Origin: a virus
Length of the DNA: 35,422 bases
Direction: 5' to 3' (one strand)
IMG/VR virus record: IMGVR_UViG_3300042561_001225
Coordinates: 1-35,422 of that record
The notes beneath the pieces are model-generated. The model saw only the letters and a list, made by a program, of their open reading frames with translations. It was not told the origin of the DNA and did not search any database. Numbering within the stretch: position 1 is the stretch's first letter; each line of letters opens with the position of its first letter. The translations under genes were made by a program, and so were the position numbers. This document shows, piece by piece, positions 31,169 to 35,422 of this stretch.

Positions 31169-31218
31169 ATACCATTTTTTTATAATGGATATGAATTTTT
31201 ATTGGATTGTTAAATAGT

Positions 31219-32325
31219 TTAGATATAATCACCTAACATATCGTTAATGTTTCTTTTTACATAATCCCAATCGGCATAATCTGGTATTCTAAAATCAATT
31301 TCTGAATAAACTTCATAATCAAATAGATGTCCCATCATACTGGTATAACTACCAAAATATTCTAATGTAGAGTCATTATAACCACCACCTTTATTTTCAC
31401 CAATAAAGGCCATAACGTTACTTTGAAAATCTCTTATTTTAATGTATGAATAATATTTTGTTTTTTCACCAACTTTTTTTGCTTCATCCATAATTCTTGA
31501 TGAAAAATATTCTTCAAGTCCTCTATATACAAGGTCATAACATTCTTCTTCATATGCTCTATTATAAGCACTATTATGTACAGAATATAATTCACTTTTT
31601 AACTCTTCTAAATCACCATTAAGAAGTTCATTCATTGCTTCTTCATCATTAATTAAAGATAGTACATTATCTTGTGTTATTTGAAATATACCATCACGAG
31701 CTTGAATATCGGCTAGTTCTTGGAAGAAATCAGCCGAATAGTCCTCAACATTTAAATCTCGATTCCCAATATGTTTAAGTATGTATTCACCTAAATATTT
31801 TTTATTATTATCATCAAGTTCTTCAATCACATCACGGTATACATCAGAAGTTGTATCCCAATATGGGTCCCACATTTCATCATTTAAAACATATTTTGCA
31901 AGATCTCTAGCTGTTGTATCACGACCTCTATCATCAAAAAAAACCGCTAATTCTTCTCTACCCCTTAAATATAACCAAAAACCATCAGACCTCATCTCAA
32001 CGTCAGTTAAAATATTATCACAAATATATTTTAAGGCTATATCCGGTGCATTACCTATCCAGTATTCTAGAAAATAATTTTTTGCAACATCATCAAAATC
32101 ATCATATTCGGCATTTTCAATAAAACCGTTTTCATCTAAAAAATCAAATAAATCTTGATTATTGTTAAAATCAGTATAGTCAAGTTTTGAAATATCAATT
32201 TCATCTTGACGATTGTTTTTTGCGACAATACGAAGAAAGTTAATTACACTAACAAAAACTTTTTCTATTCTATCCCGAAAACCATCTTCATTAAAGTCAT
32301 CAATGAAAGTATCTAAATTTGCCAT
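31219..32325 (-). CDS. Large acidic hypothetical protein, 368 aa
   Basis: This strongly acidic, mostly helical protein (MANLDTFIDDFNEDGFRDRI) is rich in Asp, Glu and Tyr. It contains GFWLYLRGREELAVFFDDRG, several YRxxIEELDD-type segments and a C-terminal FRIPDYADWDYVKRNINDML. Its acidic, Asp/Tyr-rich character resembles the C-terminal third of the packaged-protein candidate at 32615, so they may share a fold. A TATTTAT box lies just upstream of its start on the minus strand. There is no clear (L/I)xE targeting helix. Function unknown. Confidence 0.6.
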   Translation of the reverse strand: MANLDTFIDDFNEDGFRDRIEKVFVSVINFLRIVAKNNRQDEIDISKLDYTDFNNNQDLFDFLDENGFIENAEYDDFDDVAKNYFLEYWIGNAPDIALKYICDNILTDVEMRSDGFWLYLRGREELAVFFDDRGRDTTARDLAKYVLNDEMWDPYWDTTSDVYRDVIEELDDNNKKYLGEYILKHIGNRDLNVEDYSADFFQELADIQARDGIFQITQDNVLSLINDEEAMNELLNGDLEELKSELYSVHNSAYNRAYEEECYDLVYRGLEEYFSSRIMDEAKKVGEKTKYYSYIKIRDFQSNVMAFIGENKGGGYNDSTLEYFGSYTSMMGHLFDYEVYSEIDFRIPDYADWDYVKRNINDMLGDYI

Positions 32326-32343
32326 ATTTTATAAATATAAAAA

Positions 32344-32372
32344 AAGGTGGAAAATTACTCCCACCTTAATTT
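32344..32372 (-). terminator. Terminator of the 46-aa minus-strand gene
   Basis: AAGGTGG (32344-32350) pairs with CCACCTT (32361-32367) around a 10-base loop. On the minus strand a T run follows. The + strand tail (AATTTTT) makes it weakly bidirectional. Confidence 0.75.
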
Positions 32373-32390
32373 TTCTTTGGCCAAAGGAAA

Positions 32391-32531
32391 TTATTTTTTG
32401 TTGTAATACTTTTCAATTACTTTTTTAACTGACTCTTGAACAGTTTGGTTTTTAACCGGTTGTTGTTGTACCTGTTGAGGTGCAGCTTGAGCAGCTTGTT
32501 GATTTCCTTTGTTTTTACATCCGCAACCCAT
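32391..32531 (-). CDS. Small Gln-rich protein with MGCGC N-terminus, 46 aa
   Basis: MGCGCKNKGNQQAAQAAPQQ begins a 46-codon frame with a Cys pair at residues 3 and 5, a Gln/Ala/Pro-rich linker and a short C-terminal helix, QESVKKVIEKYYNKK. A terminator follows. The Cys-Gly-Cys start plus linker and helix looks like a small structural or metal-binding tag. Comparable tiny proteins occur in other Bacteroidota phages, as far as I recall. Function unknown. Confidence 0.6.
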   Translation of the reverse strand: MGCGCKNKGNQQAAQAAPQQVQQQPVKNQTVQESVKKVIEKYYNKK

Positions 32532-32614
32532 CTTTAATTGTTTTTAGAATGTTTATTTGATTATAAATATCAAACTAAAACAATATTTGTAAAGTTTTTA
32601 GTATTTATTATTAT

Positions 32615-34099
32615 ATGAAAAAAATTAAGTTGATTTCATTATTGAAAACTCTTATTCGTGAAGAGATTGAAGAAGTAAGAATTACTCCAGATGAATATAA
32701 GGACCTTTTAAGAAAAGTTGCCGGTAATGCACACGGTATTCCGACATTACCAAAATTTAGAGGTAAGAAATTAGTTGTTACTGGTGATTTAAACTTACGT
32801 GATGATAAAAGAATTACAGATTTAGGCCCAATTAGAGTTGAGGGAGGATTAGATGTTTCAAATACAAATATTAAATCATTAGAAAATGTTGAAGTTACTG
32901 GATCTGCTCGTTATTGGCATACACCTTGGGCAAAAGAACTTGATAGAAGAAAAAGACAAAGAGAATTAGCTGATGCTGAAGAAAGAAGAGAAGAAGACGC
33001 TTGGAATTTAAATGATACAGATGATGAAGGTGAAAGAGCAAATGCTGCTTTTGAGTATGCCGTAGATTTAGGTTTATTAAAAGCTAGAACAGAAGACGAA
33101 GAAATTGAGTTAAGAGAATTAAAAACAAAATTATCGGAACTTGAAACTCAAATGGATCAAGAAGAAGATGAAGAAAGATATGATGAACTATCCAATGAGT
33201 TTGATGAGGTACAAGAAAGAGTTGATGAACTTGAGGGTGACTATACCGATGTTTACGATTTAATTCCAGATGGAGGTCACTATGAATTAGATTCGTTTAG
33301 GTCAGCAAGTGAAGGTTTTGTAATTTCAGTTGGAACAGAAAGTGAAGCTGATGAATCAATGAGGGACTACTATCAAGAATGGGTTGATGACCCAGTATCA
33401 TATCTTAATAGTGATACAATTTCATATCATCTTGACGGTGATAAAGTTGCTGATGAATTTGAAAGTATGGTTGATGATTGGGTTAGAGAGGACCCGGATA
33501 ATTATGGTATTGAAAAAGATTTAAGTGATGACCAAGAAGAAGAAATTTGGTTACTTGAAATGGAAAAGTGGGTATATGAAAATGAAGGCGTAAGAGCCCC
33601 AATATCCGAACCAACAAAAGAAGATGGTAATGTGTTTGATTTTGAAGACGCGGAAGGTAATAGATTCCAATATAAAAATACAAGTACAGACCCAAATAGA
33701 CGTAATTGGGTTTTATATAAAGACGGTCAAGTAGTACCACCACATCAAATATATGATGATGAAGATACTGAAGATCATGAAGATGAACGTGAAAGTAGAA
33801 TTTCAGATATTGAGTATGAAATAGAAGAAATAAAAGATAATCCAGATGGTGACCCAAATGAAGAACAAATTGAAGAAGAAGTAGAAGATAGGTTATATAG
33901 TATAAGAAGAGATCCGCTTACATTTTTAGAAGACATGGGTTATGACTTTAGAAGTATGATAGATTTTATTGATAAAGATGATTTATTAGAAAGTTTAATT
34001 AATGATTCAGATTATGGTAGTGCACTTAATGGATATAATGGAGAGTATGACCAAATTAATATTAATGGGACCGATTATATTGTAATGAGAACAGATTAA
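32615..34099 (+). CDS. Large acidic candidate internal protein with capsid-targeting-like N-terminus
   Basis: This 494-aa protein begins MKKIKLISLLKTLIREEIEE, a basic-hydrophobic helix ending in IRE16, a potential prohead-protease site. Residues 50-100 form a short leucine-rich or beta-solenoid-like repeat (KLVVTGDLNLRDDKRITDLG, then GGLDVSNTNIKSLENV). A highly charged coiled coil follows (about 165-215), then a very acidic C-terminal half. TATTTAT lies 6 bases before the ATG. Such acidic, repeat-containing proteins with targeting helices fit packaged proteins. No enzyme motif is seen. The antisense frame within it is ignored. Confidence 0.6.
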   Translation: MKKIKLISLLKTLIREEIEEVRITPDEYKDLLRKVAGNAHGIPTLPKFRGKKLVVTGDLNLRDDKRITDLGPIRVEGGLDVSNTNIKSLENVEVTGSARYWHTPWAKELDRRKRQRELADAEERREEDAWNLNDTDDEGERANAAFEYAVDLGLLKARTEDEEIELRELKTKLSELETQMDQEEDEERYDELSNEFDEVQERVDELEGDYTDVYDLIPDGGHYELDSFRSASEGFVISVGTESEADESMRDYYQEWVDDPVSYLNSDTISYHLDGDKVADEFESMVDDWVREDPDNYGIEKDLSDDQEEEIWLLEMEKWVYENEGVRAPISEPTKEDGNVFDFEDAEGNRFQYKNTSTDPNRRNWVLYKDGQVVPPHQIYDDEDTEDHEDERESRISDIEYEIEEIKDNPDGDPNEEQIEEEVEDRLYSIRRDPLTFLEDMGYDFRSMIDFIDKDDLLESLINDSDYGSALNGYNGEYDQININGTDYIVMRTD

Positions 34100-34137
34100 T
34101 ATTTACTGGTAATATTATATCACTATTATTATGTCAA

Positions 34138-34917
34138 ATGGCAAGAAAAAAGAAAATAGAATTTTTAATGAACACCGATTGGATGTTCGAGAAACCAATT
34201 GACAGAGAACACAAAGAATACAAACTTTTATCGTATTTTCAAAAAATGGGTGAAAAACTGGATAATATGGAATTATATCCAGGATTTATTGAGTTGTCAT
34301 TACATTTAGCAAATGTTCAAACCCTAGTAAAAGATAAAAAACTTTTATATATCACAAAAAAACTATCAAGTGTTGATGATGAATTACTTGTTAGAGATTT
34401 AAAAATTAAGGATGTTCCTGAAATGTCAAAAGAAGAGTATGAAGAGTTTGTTAAAATTCTAACATATTCAATGCCAAGGTTAATAGAGTATTTTAATATT
34501 GCAAAATCGGTTTGGGAACTGGTTTTTGATAGGGTTTTTTTAAAAGTAAGAACAAACAAAAAAAATGAATTAAACCCAAAAGGATATTTTTATTATGAAG
34601 ATAAAGAAAAGATACTTTATGTTTGGGAATACGAATTAAAAAAAGCGGCCAAAAATTCACCGGAAAGTGTTATAAAATCAAATTTAATTTATTCGGATTT
34701 AAAAAACGATTTGACACTACCAAAAATTATTTCTAACTTTTCTACAACAAAAGAGCAAGCAAAAAATAAATTACCGGTATATGAAATGACATCGGCTGGG
34801 GATTTCCCAATAGAGAATACCTTATTACCTTTGTTTAAAAGAAAATTAATTTCTTATATCAACCAGAAAAAAACTATTAACAAATATTTTGAAAACAAAG
34901 AAAATTTAAACTTATAA
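34138..34917 (+). CDS. Hypothetical protein, 259 aa
   Basis: It starts MARKKKIEFLMNTDWMFEKP and is helical, with YPGFIELSLHLANVQTLVKD and SMPRLIEYFNIAKSVWELVF segments and a C-terminal FPIENTLLPLFKRKLISYIN. Its basic start and mixed character give no domain assignment. I believe similar proteins occur in other large Bacteroidota phages. It is followed after 2 bases by a 36-aa gene, suggesting one operon up to the DUF3310 gene. Confidence 0.65.
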   Translation: MARKKKIEFLMNTDWMFEKPIDREHKEYKLLSYFQKMGEKLDNMELYPGFIELSLHLANVQTLVKDKKLLYITKKLSSVDDELLVRDLKIKDVPEMSKEEYEEFVKILTYSMPRLIEYFNIAKSVWELVFDRVFLKVRTNKKNELNPKGYFYYEDKEKILYVWEYELKKAAKNSPESVIKSNLIYSDLKNDLTLPKIISNFSTTKEQAKNKLPVYEMTSAGDFPIENTLLPLFKRKLISYINQKKTINKYFENKENLNL

Positions 34918-34919
34918 AA

Positions 34920-35030
34920 ATGGAAAAAATAGAATTAAAAGATTTAATTGAATTAATTAAGAAATACCCAAATGACCAACAATTGGGAACACAAATTAAA
35001 AAATTAGTAAACGAAATCAAATCCAAGTAA
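34920..35030 (+). CDS. Small helical protein, 36 aa
   Basis: MEKIELKDLIELIKKYPNDQ begins a 36-codon, two-helix frame tightly placed between the 259-aa gene (2 bases) and the DUF3310 gene (3 bases). Packing and codon use match the neighbours. No family recognised. Confidence 0.55.
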   Translation: MEKIELKDLIELIKKYPNDQQLGTQIKKLVNEIKSK

Positions 35031-35033
35031 AAA

Positions 35034-35261
35034 ATGGAAAAAGAAATGGTTAATCACCCTGATCATTACCAATTTGGTAAAAATAATGAATATGAAGCAA
35101 TTAAAGTTATTGATGCTTGGGATTTGGGTTTTTCACTTGGAAATACCGTAAAATATATCTCAAGAGCTGGTAAAAAAGATACAGATAAAGAACTACAAGA
35201 TTTGAAAAAAGCTTTATGGTATTTAGAACATCATATTAAAAATTTAGAAAACCAACAGTAG
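35034..35261 (+). CDS. DUF3310 family protein
   Basis: This 75-aa protein carries the family signature nearly in full: VNHPDHYQFG at the N-terminus, EAIKVIDAWDL, then LGNTVKYISRAGKKDTDKEL and DLKKALWYLEHHI. DUF3310 proteins are very common in phages and are sometimes labelled nucleotide kinase without good support; their role, probably in nucleotide metabolism, is unresolved. A terminator overlaps the stop codon. Confidence 0.88.
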   Translation: MEKEMVNHPDHYQFGKNNEYEAIKVIDAWDLGFSLGNTVKYISRAGKKDTDKELQDLKKALWYLEHHIKNLENQQ

Positions 35262-35275
35262 TGTTGGTTTTTTTG
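35249..35275 (+). terminator. Terminator after DUF3310 gene
   Basis: AAACCAACA (35249-35257) pairs with TGTTGGTTT (35262-35270) around a 4-base loop that contains most of the stop codon. A T run follows. Confidence 0.88.
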
Positions 35276-35306
35276 TTTTTATGAATATTTATTTATAAAA
35301 CTAAAT

Positions 35307-35422
35307 ATGAAGTTAAATCCGGAAACTATAGAAAAATGGAATTCATTTTCAACTGACGACAAAAAGTTTGTAGTTGAATTTTTAATTGTTGCAAACCCAA
35401 ATAAAAAAATCCCACTAACAGA
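35307..35422 (+). CDS. Unknown protein, 3' end missing
   Basis: MKLNPETIEKWNSFSTDDKK begins an open frame that runs off the window after 38 codons. A TATTTAT box lies 14 bases before the ATG, as for several late-type genes. Too little is present to identify it. Confidence 0.5.
   Translation, partial: MKLNPETIEKWNSFSTDDKKFVVEFLIVANPNKKIPLT

Noticed and set aside
33483-33857. 124-codon minus-strand frame with many His, Leu and Tyr
   Set aside because: It is antisense to an acidic Asp/Glu-rich coding region, where GAT/GAA codons read as ATC/TTC in reverse; no leader or context supports it.
1-35422. CRISPR arrays, insertion sequences and tRNA genes
   Set aside because: No spaced direct repeats, transposase motifs, inverted-repeat ends or cloverleaf sequences were seen by eye.

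Overview
The window is a contiguous piece of a large, AT-rich tailed-phage genome of T4-like (myovirus) character, very probably infecting a member of the Bacteroidota. The phage assignment rests on a T4-style replication/recombination set: a gp46/gp47-like (SbcC/SbcD) nuclease pair, a small TOPRIM primase, a RuvC-like resolvase and a PD-(D/E)XK nuclease. It is supported by fibre-like proteins with Thr and Pro-Thr linkers, an amidase endolysin with membrane/coiled-coil partners, a DUF3310 protein, and tightly packed or overlapping small genes. The host assignment rests on promoters of Bacteroidota type (TTTG, 19-20 bases, TAnnTTTG), a sigma factor resembling the short Bacteroidota primary sigma, a Bacteroidota-type histone H1-like protein, and the absence of Shine-Dalgarno sites. 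No tRNA genes or CRISPR arrays were seen, and no stretch over 300 bases lacks a gene.

Layout. 1-3.5 kb: the end of a structural protein with poly-Thr linkers, a RuvC-like resolvase, and two minus-strand fibre-like proteins, one with hexameric Pro-Thr repeats. 3.6-11.6 kb: a plus-strand replication/recombination operon (primase, PD-(D/E)XK nuclease, small zinc-ribbon and hypothetical proteins, SbcD-like, coiled-coil protein, membrane protein, SbcC-like). 11.6-16.6 kb: a modification/regulation block with a complete EcoRI-like restriction-modification pair, a hypothetical protein, a sigma-70-family factor and two tandem C5-cytosine methyltransferases. The block is bounded by a 21-bp near-identical direct repeat that overlaps promoter -33 elements. 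16.6-22.5 kb: a 36-aa gene with its own promoter and terminator, then a late-type operon containing a membrane coiled-coil protein, an amidase endolysin, spanin-like proteins and probable internal or scaffold proteins. 22.5-28.4 kb: small genes including a histone H1-like protein, a DnaJ, and a 645-aa leucine-rich-repeat protein. 28.4-29.5 kb: an unidentified structured RNA and a 37-aa gene, each with its own promoter and terminator, on either side of a minus-strand internal-protein candidate. 29.5-35.4 kb: thioredoxin, glutaredoxin-like protein, large acidic hypothetical proteins, DUF3310 and a truncated last gene.

How they may work together. The 46/47-like pair, primase, nuclease and resolvase would support recombination-dependent replication and branch resolution. 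The methyltransferases and EcoRI-like pair would mark the phage DNA and could cut unmodified competitor or host DNA. The sigma factor could redirect host polymerase to TAnnTTTG promoters. Six proteins share a short N-terminal amphipathic helix ending in a hydrophobic-x-Glu site, like the capsid-targeting sequence of T4 internal proteins cleaved by the prohead protease. They may form a set of packaged, possibly injected, proteins. Five of the six genes (all except the one at 18990) also have a TATTTAT box just upstream.

The items most worth checking are the phage-borne EcoRI system, the capsid-targeting family, the unidentified RNA at about 28437-28628, and the repeated unit of extended promoter, tiny gene or RNA, and terminator. 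All family assignments are by eye and from memory; no database search was run.
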